DNA of 64,000 nt from Cohnella algarum (lineage in GTDB: Bacteria > Bacillota > Bacilli > Paenibacillales > Paenibacillaceae), in NCBI RefSeq assembly GCF_016937515.1, contig NZ_JAFHKM010000002.1:925001-989000 (forward strand), written 5' to 3'. Positions 30,426 to 40,711 of the stretch are shown here, one piece after another. The notes under the pieces were generated by a model that saw only the letters and a list, made by a program, of their open reading frames with translations, searched no databases and was not told the origin of the DNA. Both the position numbers and the translations under genes were made by a program. Each line of letters begins with the position of its first letter. Position 1 is the stretch's first letter.

Positions 30426-31077
30426 TCCCGTCGCTGCGGCCGAAAACGACCGCCGACGTCATGCCCGCGAACAGCCCGTTTTCCACGACGCCGGGAATTT
30501 GGTTCAGCTGCACCGTCAGCCGCTCCGGATCCGGAATCGAACCGAACTTGCAATCCGCGATCAGGTTGCCGTTATCCGTCCGGTATGCCTGGTCCTTTTC
30601 CGTTCGAATGACAGGCTCGCACCCGAGTTCCTTCAACCGGTTCAGCGTCAGCCGCGTCGCGAACGGAACGATTTCGACGGGCAGGGGAAATTGCCCGAGC
30701 GTTTCCACCCGTTTCGACTCGTCGGCCACGATATAAAGCTTGGCGCTGCTTGCCGCGAGCACCTTCTCCCGCAGCAGCGCCCCTCCCCCGCCTTTGATCA
30801 GATTGAACCGGGAATCCACTTCGTCCGCTCCGTCGATCGTCACATCGATGCGGTCGACTTCCTCGATCGGGACGAGCGGGATTCCCCATTCGGCCGCCAG
30901 CTGCTCGGAACGGACGGAGCTTGCGACAGCCCGAATATCGAGCCCTTCCTTCACGCGTTCCGCGATCCGCTTGATCGCCCAGTAGGCGGTGGAGCCGGTG
31001 CCGAGGCCGACCAGCATTCCCGGCTCCAGCCACTCGACCGCCTTCTCGGCGGCCAGCTTTTTCATATTCGGTTCCAT
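30394..31077 (-). CDS. rpiA: Ribose-5-phosphate isomerase A
   Basis: A 227-residue pentose-phosphate enzyme interconverting ribose-5-phosphate and ribulose-5-phosphate. Signatures are VGLGTGSTAYWAIKRI (about 22-37), TIDGADEVDSRFNLIKGGGGALLREK with the catalytic Asp/Glu and Lys, and IADESKRV. The ATG at 31077 is 8 bases after AAGGGGGG. A long open frame upstream is rejected because it overlaps uvrA. The C-terminal nine codons form the last copy of array G. It lies downstream of uvrA on the same strand. Confidence 0.94.
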   Translation of the reverse strand: MEPNMKKLAAEKAVEWLEPGMLVGLGTGSTAYWAIKRIAERVKEGLDIRAVASSVRSEQLAAEWGIPLVPIEEVDRIDVTIDGADEVDSRFNLIKGGGGALLREKVLAASSAKLYIVADESKRVETLGQFPLPVEIVPFATRLTLNRLKELGCEPVIRTEKDQAYRTDNGNLIADCKFGSIPDPERLTVQLNQIPGVVENGLFAGMTSAVVFGRSDGTIDVSEVKPG

Positions 31078-31131
31078 ATTGGCAGCCCCCCTTATCGTAT
31101 TCGATTCCCTTCCGCTTTCGGCTGAATGCTC

Positions 31132-31170
31132 AAAGAGACGAAGCCGCCCGGCAAGGCGTTTCGTCTCTTT
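31132..31170. terminator. Hairpin between uvrA and rpiA
   Basis: AAAGAGACGAA (31132-31142) pairs perfectly with TTCGTCTCTTT (31160-31170), with further GCC/GGC pairing inside. It lies just past the uvrA stop. There is no real T tail on the minus strand, so it may be a weak terminator or an mRNA-stabilising hairpin. Confidence 0.5.
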
Positions 31171-31178
31171 CGCTTGGC

Positions 31179-34037
31179 TCAAGCTTTGGCCATCGCCGCT
31201 TCGGTGCGCGCGCGATCCCGTTCCAGTATCGGCGCGAGATACTTGCCCGTGTACGAATTCGGATTGGCCGCGAGCTGCTCCGGCGTGCCGGTGCCGACCA
31301 GCGTGCCGCCGCCGCTGCCGCCTTCGGGCCCCAGGTCGATCAAATAATCGGCCGTCTTGATGACGTCGAGATTGTGCTCGATGACAAGCACGCTCTCGCC
31401 CGATTCGACGAGCCGCTGCAGCACTTCGAGCAAACGGGCGATGTCGTGGGCGTGCAGCCCCGTCGTCGGCTCGTCGAGAATGTACAGCGTCTTGCCGGTG
31501 CTCCGGCGGTACAGTTCGGCCGCCAGCTTCACGCGCTGCGCTTCCCCGCCGGACATCGTCGTCGAAGGCTGGCCCAGCGTCATATAGCCGAGCCCGACAT
31601 CCATGAGCGTTTGCAGCTTGCGGTGGATGCGCGGGAGGTTCTGGAAAAATTCCGTCGCGTTCTCGATGGTCATTTCCAGCACTTCCGATATGTTTTTGCC
31701 CTTGTATTTGACTTCGAGCGTTTCGCGGTTGTAGCGTTTGCCCTTGCAAACTTCGCATGGGACGTAAACGTCCGGCAGGAAGTGCATCTCGATCTTGATG
31801 ATGCCGTCGCCCTTGCACGCCTCGCAGCGGCCGCCCTTGACGTTAAAGCTGAAGCGTCCCTTTTTGTAGCCGCGGACTTTCGCTTCGTTGGTCATCGCGA
31901 AAACGTCGCGAATATCGTCGAACAGCCCGGTATACGTCGCCGGATTGGATCGCGGCGTGCGTCCGATCGGAGACTGGTCGATGTCGATTACCTTTTCCAA
32001 ATGTTCGAGCCCGGTCAATTCCTTATACTCGCCCGGACGCGTCTTGGCCTTGTTCAAATCCCGGGCCAGCGTTTTGTACAAAATCTCGTTGACGAGCGTC
32101 GACTTCCCGGACCCGGAAACGCCCGTAACCGCCGTAAATACGCCCAGCGGGAACTTGACGTTCAAATTTTTCAGGTTGTTTTCTTTCGCGCCCTTCACTT
32201 CCAGCCACTTGCCGTTCGGCTTGCGGCGTTCCAGCGGAACGGGGATAAATTTCCGCCCGCTCAGGTAGGCGCCGGTCAGCGAATTCTCGTCGCCCATCAC
32301 TTCCTTGGGCGTTCCGTGGGCGACGACCGTCCCGCCGTGAATGCCCGCCCCCGGTCCGATGTCGATCAGGTAATCGGCCGCCAGCATCGTGTCCTCGTCG
32401 TGCTCGACGACGATGAGCGTGTTTCCGAGATCGCGCATATGCTCCAGCGCCTGAATAAGCCGGTCGTTGTCGCGCTGGTGGAGTCCGATGCTGGGCTCGT
32501 CCAAAATGTACAGGACACCCATCAAGCTGGAGCCGATCTGCGTCGCGAGGCGAATGCGCTGCGCTTCGCCGCCGGACAGCGTGCCCGCGGCCCGCGACAG
32601 CGTCAAGTAGCCCAAGCCTACGTTCACGAGGAAGCCGAGCCGGCTGTTAATCTCTTTCAAAATGAGGTTGGCGATGGCCTTCTCCTTCTCGTTGAGCGAC
32701 AACCCGGCGAAAAACGACTGCGCCTCCCCGATCGATAACGACGTCACGTACGAAATGTTGCGTTCGCCGACCGTCACCGCGAGGGATTCCTTCTTCAGGC
32801 GATGCCCTTTGCAAGTTTCGCAAGGCTTCGAGCTCATGTACTGCTCGACGAATTCGCGAATAAAGTCGGACGCCGTTTCGCGGTATCGCCGTTCCAAATT
32901 GTGCACGACGCCCTCGAAGGCGACCATCGCATCGCGCGTATGGCCGAACTCGTTCTCGTAGCGGAACCGGATTTTCTCCGAGCCGGTCCCGTACAAAAGC
33001 ATGTTCAGCTGCTTGTCGCCGATCTCCGAAACCGGCGCGTCCATCGGGATGCCGTAATGCGCGCATACGGCCGCCAAAAACTGCGGGTAATACGTGGACG
33101 CGCCCCCCGCCCAAGCGTCGAACGCTCCTTCGTTGATGCTCCTCGAGCGGTCCGGGACGAGCAGATCGGGGTCGACGACCATTTTCACGCCTAACCCGTC
33201 GCAATCCGGACAAGCGCCGAAAGGCGAGTTGAAGGAAAACATCCGCGGCGTCAGCTCCTCCATCGAAAAGCCGCAAACCGGGCAAGCCAGCTTGGAGCTG
33301 AACATCAGCTCCTCCTTGTCCATGACGTCCACGATCACCTGTCCCTCGGACAGCTTCAGCGCCGTTTCGAGCGAATCGGCGAGCCGGGGCGCCACGTCCT
33401 CCTTGACGACAATGCGGTCGACGACGACCTCGATGGAGTGCTTCTTGTTTTTCTCCAGTTCGATCTTCTCGGACAAATCGCGAATTTCCCCGTTGACGCG
33501 GACGCGAACGAAGCCCTGCTTCTGCACGTCGGCTAGCAGCTTCGCATGCTCTCCCTTGCGTCCGGACACGATCGGGGCGAGAATCTGCAGCCGGGTGCGC
33601 TCGGGATATTCCATAATGCGGTCCACCATCTGCTCCACCGTTTGCGAAGCGATTTCCACCCCGTGGGTCGGGCAATGGGGCCGGCCGATGCGGGCATACA
33701 AAAGCCGCAAATAGTCGTAAATTTCGGTTACCGTTCCGACCGTCGAACGCGGGTTGCGGCTCGTCGTCTTCTGGTCGATCGAAATGGCCGGCGACAGCCC
33801 CTCGATCGAGTCGACGTCCGGTTTGTCCATCTGCCCGAGGAACTGGCGGGCATAGGCGGACAACGATTCCACGTAACGCCGCTGGCCTTCCGCATAGATC
33901 GTATCGAACGCGAGCGAGGATTTGCCGGATCCGCTAAGTCCCGTCAACACGACAAATTTATCCCGCGGGATGGTTACGTCTATATTTTTCAAATTGTGGG
34001 CGCGAGCCCCTTTAATGACGATATTCTCGTTGGCCAA
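31179..34037 (-). CDS. uvrA: Excinuclease ABC subunit A
   Basis: A 952-residue damage sensor of nucleotide excision repair. It has two ABC-type ATPase modules: Walker [15 protein letters not shown] near residue 32 and [13 protein letters not shown] near 640, with signature motifs [12 protein letters not shown] and [12 protein letters not shown]. Zinc-finger cysteines are present (CPVCGFSM to CPDCDG, and CEACKGDG to CEVCKGKRY). It loads UvrB at lesions. Normally uvrA directly follows uvrB; here 2.7 kb of other sequence separates them and uvrA has its own promoter with an SOS-like box. Confidence 0.98.
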   Translation of the reverse strand: MANENIVIKGARAHNLKNIDVTIPRDKFVVLTGLSGSGKSSLAFDTIYAEGQRRYVESLSAYARQFLGQMDKPDVDSIEGLSPAISIDQKTTSRNPRSTVGTVTEIYDYLRLLYARIGRPHCPTHGVEIASQTVEQMVDRIMEYPERTRLQILAPIVSGRKGEHAKLLADVQKQGFVRVRVNGEIRDLSEKIELEKNKKHSIEVVVDRIVVKEDVAPRLADSLETALKLSEGQVIVDVMDKEELMFSSKLACPVCGFSMEELTPRMFSFNSPFGACPDCDGLGVKMVVDPDLLVPDRSRSINEGAFDAWAGGASTYYPQFLAAVCAHYGIPMDAPVSEIGDKQLNMLLYGTGSEKIRFRYENEFGHTRDAMVAFEGVVHNLERRYRETASDFIREFVEQYMSSKPCETCKGHRLKKESLAVTVGERNISYVTSLSIGEAQSFFAGLSLNEKEKAIANLILKEINSRLGFLVNVGLGYLTLSRAAGTLSGGEAQRIRLATQIGSSLMGVLYILDEPSIGLHQRDNDRLIQALEHMRDLGNTLIVVEHDEDTMLAADYLIDIGPGAGIHGGTVVAHGTPKEVMGDENSLTGAYLSGRKFIPVPLERRKPNGKWLEVKGAKENNLKNLNVKFPLGVFTAVTGVSGSGKSTLVNEILYKTLARDLNKAKTRPGEYKELTGLEHLEKVIDIDQSPIGRTPRSNPATYTGLFDDIRDVFAMTNEAKVRGYKKGRFSFNVKGGRCEACKGDGIIKIEMHFLPDVYVPCEVCKGKRYNRETLEVKYKGKNISEVLEMTIENATEFFQNLPRIHRKLQTLMDVGLGYMTLGQPSTTMSGGEAQRVKLAAELYRRSTGKTLYILDEPTTGLHAHDIARLLEVLQRLVESGESVLVIEHNLDVIKTADYLIDLGPEGGSGGGTLVGTGTPEQLAANPNSYTGKYLAPILERDRARTEAAMAKA

Positions 34038-34103
34038 CGTTCAAGCCCCTTTCGCTTACGGTCACGTTCGGGGCTTCCATCGCCCGCCATTGTCCGTACA
34101 TAA

Positions 34104-34150
34104 GAATATGTGTTCCCATCCATTATAACGGAGCCGCTTTTAGGATGCAA
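34104..34150 (-). promoter_or_regulatory. uvrA promoter with LexA-like box
   Basis: TTGCAT (complement of 34145-34150), 17 bases, TATAAT (complement of 34122-34127). Just downstream lies GGGAACACATATTCT, containing GAAC-N4-ATTC (complement of 34104-34115), close to the Gram-positive LexA/DinR consensus GAAC-N4-GTTC. The same element occupies the same position at uvrB. Confidence 0.75.
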
Positions 34151-34382
34151 ATGGAAATGTAACCCCTTGGAGGAGCGGCTCTTCGGCCGGAGGCGTCCGC
34201 CGCGGGAGCAGTCGACGGCGCCACGGCATATTAATTTGCCGGAATCCCCCCGTTGCAAAACGAGCGGAAGCTGGGATGACGCACTAAAGACGGCGGCTCC
34301 CGGCAAAAGTACCGTTGTTCTTTCTCGTTATGGCGCGGTAAAATGGAGGATACGAAGAAGTTCGCGCGAAGTTCGGAAAGGG

Positions 34383-34910
34383 ATGAATCGCGACGTGAAC
34401 GCGGAGAAAAACGAACGACCGAAGATCTCGCTCGCCCGCCCGGAAGATCTGCCTGCCATTGTCGACATATACAATAGTACCGTTGCGAGCCGGCAAGTCA
34501 CGGCCGATCTGGAGCCGGTATCGGTCGAAAGCCGAATCCCCTGGTTTGAAGCGCATTCGCCCGAACGCAGGCCCATTTGGGTCGCCAAGCGGGGGGAGCA
34601 CATTGCCGGTTGGGCCAGCTTGAGCGATTTTTACGGACGTCCGGCTTATGACGGCACAGCGGAACTCAGCATCTACGTAGGCGAAACCGACCGCGGCGCC
34701 GGCGTCGGCAGCCGGCTGATCGAGCATGCCATAGCGGAATGTCCGAGGCTCGGGATCAAATCGCTGCTCGGATTCGTGTTCGCCCATAACGGACCGAGCC
34801 TCGGTCTGCTGGGCAAATACGGCTTCGAGCGCTGGGGCTATTACCCGAGGATCGCCGTTCTGGACGGAGCGGAACGCGACGTGGTCGTGCTGGGCAAGCG
34901 ATTGGGTTGA
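34383..34910 (+). CDS. GNAT acetyltransferase, phosphinothricin acetyltransferase-like
   Basis: A 175-residue GNAT-fold enzyme using acetyl-CoA. It begins ISLARPEDLPAIVDIYNSTV and contains the PAT-subfamily patterns PIWVAKRGEHIAGWASLSDF, TAELSIYVGETDRGAGVGSRLIEHAI (acetyl-CoA-binding R-x-x-G-x-G/A loop) and GFVFAHNGPSLGLLGKYGFERWG. Known relatives acetylate phosphinothricin, methionine sulfone or similar amines; the substrate here is unknown. The start is ATG 34383 or GTG 34395 (GGAAAGGG upstream fits either). It is inserted between uvrB and uvrA in the opposite orientation. Confidence 0.85.
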   Translation: MNRDVNAEKNERPKISLARPEDLPAIVDIYNSTVASRQVTADLEPVSVESRIPWFEAHSPERRPIWVAKRGEHIAGWASLSDFYGRPAYDGTAELSIYVGETDRGAGVGSRLIEHAIAECPRLGIKSLLGFVFAHNGPSLGLLGKYGFERWGYYPRIAVLDGAERDVVVLGKRLG

Positions 34911-34959
34911 CAGAAATCGAGCGGACAAAAGCATGCGGTCCAAACGTACCGGAGCCGCC

Positions 34960-35561
34960 GATTGCGCCTTATGTAGCGCACTGGGTGCACTACTTGGCCG
35001 CCTAGCGCGCCGATTGCGCCTCATGTAGCGCACTGGATGCACTACTGGCCGCCTAGCGCGCCGATTGCGCCTCATGTAGCGCACTGGGTGCACTACTTGG
35101 CCGTCTAGCGCGCCGATTGCGCCTCATGTAGCGCACTGGGTGCACTACTGGCCGCCTAGCGCGCCGATTGCGCCTCATGTAGCGCACTGGGTGCACTACT
35201 GGCCGCCTAGCGCGCCGATTGCGCCTCATGTAGCGCACTGGGTGCACTACTGGCCGCCTAGCGCGCCGATTGCGCCTCATGTAGCGCACTGGATGCACTA
35301 CTGGCCGCCTAGCGAGCCGATTGCGCCTCATGTAGCGCACTGGATGCACTACTGGCCGCCTAGCGCGCCGATTGCGCCTCATGTAGCGCACTGGATGCAC
35401 TACTGGCCGCCTAGCGCGTCGATTGCGCCTCATGTAGCGCACTGGATGCACTACTGGCCGCCTAGCGCGTCGATTGCGCCTCATGTAGCGCACTGGATGC
35501 ACTACTTGGCCGTCTAGCGCGCCTATTTCCCCCCAAGAAGTGCACTGGGTGCACTTCTTGG
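34960..35561. repeat. Array C: eleven 51-52 bp repeats plus a terminal variant hairpin
   Basis: Eleven copies of a 51-bp unit (gattgcgcctcatgtagcgc...) each carry the near-palindrome GTAGcGCAC-TGG-GTGCaCTAC. Centres are at 34983, 35035, 35086, 35138, 35189, 35240, 35291, 35342, 35393, 35444 and 35495. A different, perfect palindrome follows (CCAAGAAGTGCAC-TGG-GTGCACTTCTTGG, 35533-35561, centre 35547), again 52 bp on. Because 51 is a multiple of three, both strands appear open as 17-residue repeats; these are not considered genes. Confidence 0.9.
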
Positions 35562-35916
35562 ACCATCCACAGGATTCTTGCATCAGCGTAAAGCTGCTTC
35601 ACGTGCTCATCCCGCACCGCACGCTCATGCCGTACCAGCGACTCACAAGCTCATGCCGCTCCACTCTCTCGTACCGCCCAAGCGACTCCGCACGCTCATG
35701 CTATGGCTATCTCCCCCCTGCCGGCGAAGCACAGCAAAATCGAGTAGATAGGGGCGACTACCCCCTGACCTCTCACCTATAAAAACATGCAAGCCATTTG
35801 TCGAAATAATTTATACTTCCCGTGGCTACTCCTAAAAATGGCAATAGCAAATTAAACCGGGCCATTGGTATTTTTTTGACCCAGTCTGTTTTGCTTGGCT
35901 TGCTTAGTCACCCATC
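35562..35916. other. Intergenic region, no gene recognised
   Basis: Several irregular copies of cgctcatgc / ctcatgccg occur between 35590 and 35705. From about 35760 the base composition becomes distinctly AT-richer than the surrounding chromosome, marking foreign sequence that continues to about 36300. Confidence 0.4.
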
Positions 35917-35975
35917 ATAACCTAAGTTCGGTTTTGTCAAGGCGATCTCCCTTGACGGAACCGGGCTTAGGTTAT
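35917..35975 (+). ncRNA. Long hairpin, candidate plus-strand structured RNA or element end
   Basis: ATAACCTAAG...GTCAAGG pairs with CCTTGAC...CTTAGGTTAT over about 26 positions with a short loop near 35943-35948. Non-Watson-Crick positions are G-U pairs if the plus strand is RNA but A-C mismatches if the minus strand is, so the structure favours a plus-strand transcript. It could also be the terminal structure of a mobile element. It lies in AT-rich foreign-looking DNA. Confidence 0.45.
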
Positions 35976-36004
35976 ATCCTTTCAAGCCGCAAGCCAGACT
36001 CCTC

Positions 36005-36187
36005 TTATCCTGTACCACCTAGCCATGTTGGTGAAACCTCGTGAGGAAAGTCCTCTTCTAAATCCGCGAACATTTCCAGCAACTCGTCCATGGACGTGTC
36101 ATATTTCAGAGCATGTTTCTGCATTTTCTTCAGTTTCCGATCCAGCAAATCCCTTCGCAGATCTCTATACTCCTCCTGTTTTACCAA
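36005..36187 (-). CDS. Small unrecognised protein in a foreign segment
   Basis: An open frame of 60 residues, highly charged and probably helical (EEYRDLRRDLLDRKLKKMQK; DTSMDELLEMFADLEEDFP). The nearest start is a TTG, and the frame is also open further upstream into intron sequence, so it may be the 3' fragment of a gene truncated by rearrangement. It is AT-richer than its neighbours. No family is recognised. Confidence 0.35.
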   Translation of the reverse strand: MVKQEEYRDLRRDLLDRKLKKMQKHALKYDTSMDELLEMFADLEEDFPHEVSPTWLGGTG

Positions 36188-36273
36188 GACCGCCCATGCG
36201 GCTTCACCGCTACCCTTTGCCGAAAGCTCTCTTGCGAGATATTCTGCTGTCGTTGCTCTTCGTGCGAACGCAT
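36181..36273 (-). pseudogene. Truncated start of a group II intron-encoded reverse transcriptase
   Basis: The ATG at 36273 lies 9 bases after AAAGGAG, and 30 codons follow (MRSHEEQRQQNISQESF..., ending KPHGRSW) before a TAA. The short Gln-rich opening resembles group II intron-encoded proteins, and its position directly after intron domain sequences supports this. The reverse transcriptase domain is missing. Confidence 0.55.
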
Positions 36274-36679
36274 CGGTTTCTTCTCCTTTAAGTTCAGCCC
36301 TTCCGCACGCTGTTGCAACAGCCTGCGTACTATGGCTTCTGCTGACTCCTGCGGATTCAGCGCGGCTTCTCAGCCGCGGTTACGAAGTAACTTCGCGTAT
36401 TCCGCAGGCCTCCCCAGATAAGAACGTCACCTTTCCGCCCGCGCTCGCCCAAGTTTACAGCTGCAGCCCTTGGCAGCTTTGGATTTCGTCATGTGCTGGT
36501 GACTCATCCGGCTGCAACCGCCTCAAATTGGATTCGTGTACCTCGAGCCGTGCTTTTGCCTCCAGCTTCCTTCAGATTCCGCCTCGCGGCGGACACCCTT
36601 GCTCTTGGCTAATGGTAGGCGCTTGCCAGTCCCCCATTCCGGACTTTCACCGTAGAGATGACGCCCATGCCGGGCGCAC
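36205..36679 (-). mobile_element. Group II intron 5' remnant (class C-like) inserted after the uvrB terminator
   Basis: The minus strand from 36679 reads GTGCGCCCGGCATGGGCG, then GGTGAAAGTCCGGAATGGGG, and later GAGTCAGCAGAAGCCATAGTA, all hallmarks of bacterial group II introns: the 5' splice site, domain I, and the segment before the ORF. The intron begins four to five bases after the stem and Ts of the uvrB terminator, which is the known target preference of group IIC introns. No domain V or 3' end is visible, so the intron is deleted internally or truncated. Confidence 0.8.
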
Positions 36680-36680
36680 A

Positions 36681-36713
36681 ACAAAAGCACACCGCCAAAC
36701 CAGCGGTGTGCTT
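36681..36713 (-). terminator. Terminator of uvrB (group II intron target)
   Basis: Minus-strand AAGCACACCGC / GCGGTGTGCTT with a 7-base loop, then TTGTT, directly joined to the intron 5' end. Confidence 0.9.
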
Positions 36714-36775
36714 CAAGCATCGACTCGCCAACGGAGTCGCGAAAACCTAAAGGAACTGCCCGGCGAACGCGCCGC

Positions 36776-38776
<2,001 letters not shown>

Positions 38777-38805
38777 AGCAGGCACACCCCCACGTTTCCG
38801 AAACA

Positions 38806-38852
38806 GAATATTTGTTCCCGTTCATTATATCGATTTCGCCCGGCTCCGTCAA
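38806..38852 (-). promoter_or_regulatory. uvrB promoter with LexA-like box
   Basis: TTGACG (complement of 38847-38852), 17 bases, TATAAT (complement of 38824-38829), followed by GGGAACAAATATTCT containing GAAC-N4-ATTC (complement of 38806-38817). The match to the uvrA promoter in sequence and position supports shared LexA control. Confidence 0.8.
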
Positions 38853-38901
38853 AACGCGTTTCCCCAAACCGCCCGTTAAATCGGACGAACATCGACCCGC
38901 A

Positions 38902-38936
38902 GAAAAAAAGAAAGCCCGGGCGCAAAAAGCCGGGCG
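38902..38936 (-). terminator. Terminator between the sdp and uvrB promoters
   Basis: GCCCGG / CCGGGC hairpin followed on the minus strand by CTTTCTTTTTTTC. It would block minus-strand transcription entering uvrB from the sdp side. Confidence 0.6.
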
Positions 38937-38945
38937 TTTCCCCTC

Positions 38946-38997
38946 TTGATTTTTTCCCGCTCATTCGTTATGCTTTATTTAGATAATTATCTAAATA
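38946..38997 (+). promoter_or_regulatory. sdpRI promoter and operator
   Basis: TTGATT (38946-38951), 17 bases, TATGCT (38969-38974), immediately followed by a perfect 22-bp palindrome with arms TATTTAGATAA / TTATCTAAATA (38976-38997) covering the likely transcription start. This is a strong candidate for the binding site of the ArsR-type repressor encoded next. Confidence 0.8.
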
Positions 38998-39043
38998 TCA
39001 AATTCCGATCAAACCGACTTCCCGAAGAAAGAAGGACTTCAAC

Positions 39044-39319
39044 GTGAACGACGCGTTCAAAGCGCTGTCCGATCCGACCCGCAGGCAAATCATTCAGCTC
39101 CTTAAAGCCCGCGATTTGTCCGCCGGGGAGATCGCCGAGCATTTCAACATTTCCAAGCCCAGCATTTCGCACCATCTGAACATTCTTAAAAACGCGCACC
39201 TCATCCAGGACGTCCGCCACGGCCAGAATATCATCTATTCGCTGAACATGACGGTCGTCCAGGAAACGCTCGGCTGGTTTCTCAACCTGATCGGAACGAA
39301 GGGAGACGAAGAAAAATGA
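39044..39319 (+). CDS. sdpR: ArsR-family repressor, SdpR-like
   Basis: A 91-residue winged-helix repressor (FKALSDPTRRQIIQLLKARDLSAGEI, recognition helix FNISKPSISHHLNILK). No ArsR metal-binding Cys motif is seen, consistent with SdpR rather than a metal sensor. In B. subtilis SdpR represses sdpRI until the membrane protein SdpI captures it on sensing the SdpC toxin. The start is GTG at 39044 behind AAGGA. Its stop overlaps the sdpI start (ATGA). Confidence 0.85.
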   Translation: MNDAFKALSDPTRRQIIQLLKARDLSAGEIAEHFNISKPSISHHLNILKNAHLIQDVRHGQNIIYSLNMTVVQETLGWFLNLIGTKGDEEK

Positions 39320-39993
39320 CACAACCATCCGCTATTCCGCACAAAAGGTGGATCAAAGGCATCCTCGCGCTGTTTCTCGTCAATTTCGTCCTGTTCGCGG
39401 CAGCCTTCCTCATTTTCAACGAGCGATTGCCCGACATCATGCCCACGCATTTCAACGTGGCCGGCGACGTGGACGACACGGCGCCCAAGTGGCAATTTTG
39501 GCTGATGTACGGAGGCTTGGCCGTGCTGCTTCCTTCGATCTTGTCGGCCACGCGCTTTATCGATCCCCGCAAGGAGAATTATGCGCGTTTCGAAAGCTTT
39601 TACTCGATGTTCCGGTGGGCGATCAGCCTGTTCCTGCACGGCGTGTTCGTCTTCGTGATCCTGCACAGCCTTGGCTACTCCTTCCCGATGAACAAAATCA
39701 TCGTCAGCGCGCTCGGCTTGCTGTGGATCGTCGTCGGCAACCGGATGGGACAGGTGCGGAGCAATTTTTTCATGGGCATCCGCACTCCGTGGGCGATCAT
39801 GGACGAGAACAACTGGAATCAAACGCACCGGCTGGCCGCGAAGCTGTGGGTCGCCGCCGGACTGCTGATGCTGATTTCCGCCTGGATCGCTCCGTCTTCC
39901 TGGACCGTCGTCGTCGTACTCGTCTGCGCGCTCGGCAGTTCGTTGGCTCCGGTCGTCTACTCGTATTCGCTTCATCGGCGCAAAAGCCCCTAA
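39316..39993 (+). CDS. sdpI: SdpI-family immunity/signalling membrane protein
   Basis: A 225-residue integral membrane protein: an N-terminal DUF1648 segment (about 15-60, with LPDIMPTHFNVAGDVD) and a C-terminal SdpI domain with the GNRMGQVRSNFFMGIRTPWA pattern (about 138-157), with about six transmembrane helices. In B. subtilis SdpI gives immunity to the SdpC cannibalism toxin and sequesters SdpR. No sdpABC toxin genes are nearby, so it may protect against toxins from kin or respond to another signal. It converges with ykkD; the two stop codons overlap. Confidence 0.85.
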   Translation: MTQPSAIPHKRWIKGILALFLVNFVLFAAAFLIFNERLPDIMPTHFNVAGDVDDTAPKWQFWLMYGGLAVLLPSILSATRFIDPRKENYARFESFYSMFRWAISLFLHGVFVFVILHSLGYSFPMNKIIVSALGLLWIVVGNRMGQVRSNFFMGIRTPWAIMDENNWNQTHRLAAKLWVAAGLLMLISAWIAPSSWTVVVVLVCALGSSLAPVVYSYSLHRRKSP

Positions 39994-40310
39994 TGCTCGC
40001 CGATCAGCTTCAGGCCGATCGCGGCGGCCACGACCAACGCGAGGAAAAAGAGGCGGCGGGGCTGGCGGGATTCACCGTAAAAGAGCATGCCGATCAGCGT
40101 CGCCCCGATCGTTCCGATCGCCGTCCAGATCGCGTAGGCGGTACCCATCGAGATCGATTTCATGGCCAGCGTCAGAAGAACGAAGCTGAGGCCGAAGCCG
40201 CCCAGCAGCAGCGCGGCCGAAAGCGTGTCCCGCCGTTTGTTCCACAAGTTCAGGCCGGTGACGCCGATCACTTCGCCCAGCCCGGCGAGAATAAGCCATA
40301 CCCAAGCCAT
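39990..40310 (-). CDS. ykkD: SMR-family transporter subunit, YkkD/Gdx-like
   Basis: A 106-residue, four-helix small multidrug resistance protein (MAWVWLILAGLGEVIGVTGL; conserved membrane Glu13). The length matches B. subtilis YkkD (105 aa). It is the second gene of a riboswitch-controlled pair and overlaps the ykkC stop (TAATG). With YkkC it should form a heterodimeric guanidinium/H+ antiporter. Confidence 0.88.
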   Translation of the reverse strand: MAWVWLILAGLGEVIGVTGLNLWNKRRDTLSAALLLGGFGLSFVLLTLAMKSISMGTAYAIWTAIGTIGATLIGMLFYGESRQPRRLFFLALVVAAAIGLKLIGEH

Positions 40311-40651
40311 TATGCCCGCTCCTCCTTGTCCGCCTTGACGTCCGTCGTCAGCTTCAAACCGGCGATGCCGATAATCAAAATGATCACAAGCGCAAGCTTT
40401 CCGGGATCCAACTCGGCCCCGAAAAAGATCGACTCGCCCAGCACCGTCCCGGCCGCTCCGATCCCGGTAAACACCGCGTACGTCGTGCCGACCGGCAGTT
40501 TGCGGGACACGACGATCAACGCGGCAAAGCTGAGCACGATGGCCGCGGCCGTCAATCCCCAAGTCAGCCAATCGTCCGCGTGCTTCAGGCCGGACACCCA
40601 GCCGACTTCGCAAATGCCGGCCGCCGCGAGCAGCAACCAATAGCGATTCAT
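40310..40651 (-). CDS. ykkC: SMR-family transporter subunit, YkkC/Gdx-like
   Basis: A 113-residue, four-helix SMR protein (MNRYWLLLAAAGICEVGWVSGL, with the conserved Glu at residue 15; PVGTTYAVFTGIGAAGTVLG). The length matches B. subtilis YkkC (112 aa). The ATG at 40651 lies 9 bases after AAGGAGG. Directly upstream is a guanidine-I riboswitch, which fixes the substrate as guanidinium with good confidence. Confidence 0.9.
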   Translation of the reverse strand: MNRYWLLLAAAGICEVGWVSGLKHADDWLTWGLTAAAIVLSFAALIVVSRKLPVGTTYAVFTGIGAAGTVLGESIFFGAELDPGKLALVIILIIGIAGLKLTTDVKADKEERA

Positions 40652-40711
40652 GAATCCATTCCTCCTTGAACGTAGTCTAGCGTTAGCCGCGTAGCCCCGG
40701 TCCATTCGGAT

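Noticed and set aside
30394..31818. Extended rpiA reading frame (474 codons)
   Set aside because: The N-terminal part is an off-frame translation of uvrA. The real start at 31077 has a strong ribosome-binding site and matches RpiA length.
31179..34037. uvrA as an SOS gene of a contiguous uvrBA operon
   Set aside because: uvrA has its own promoter, and uvrB ends in a strong terminator 2.7 kb upstream, so co-transcription is not supported.
35053..35583. Repeat proteins on both strands of array C (17-residue units)
   Set aside because: The 51-bp unit is divisible by three, so frames stay open by chance on both strands. No ribosome-binding site or sensible protein fold is present.
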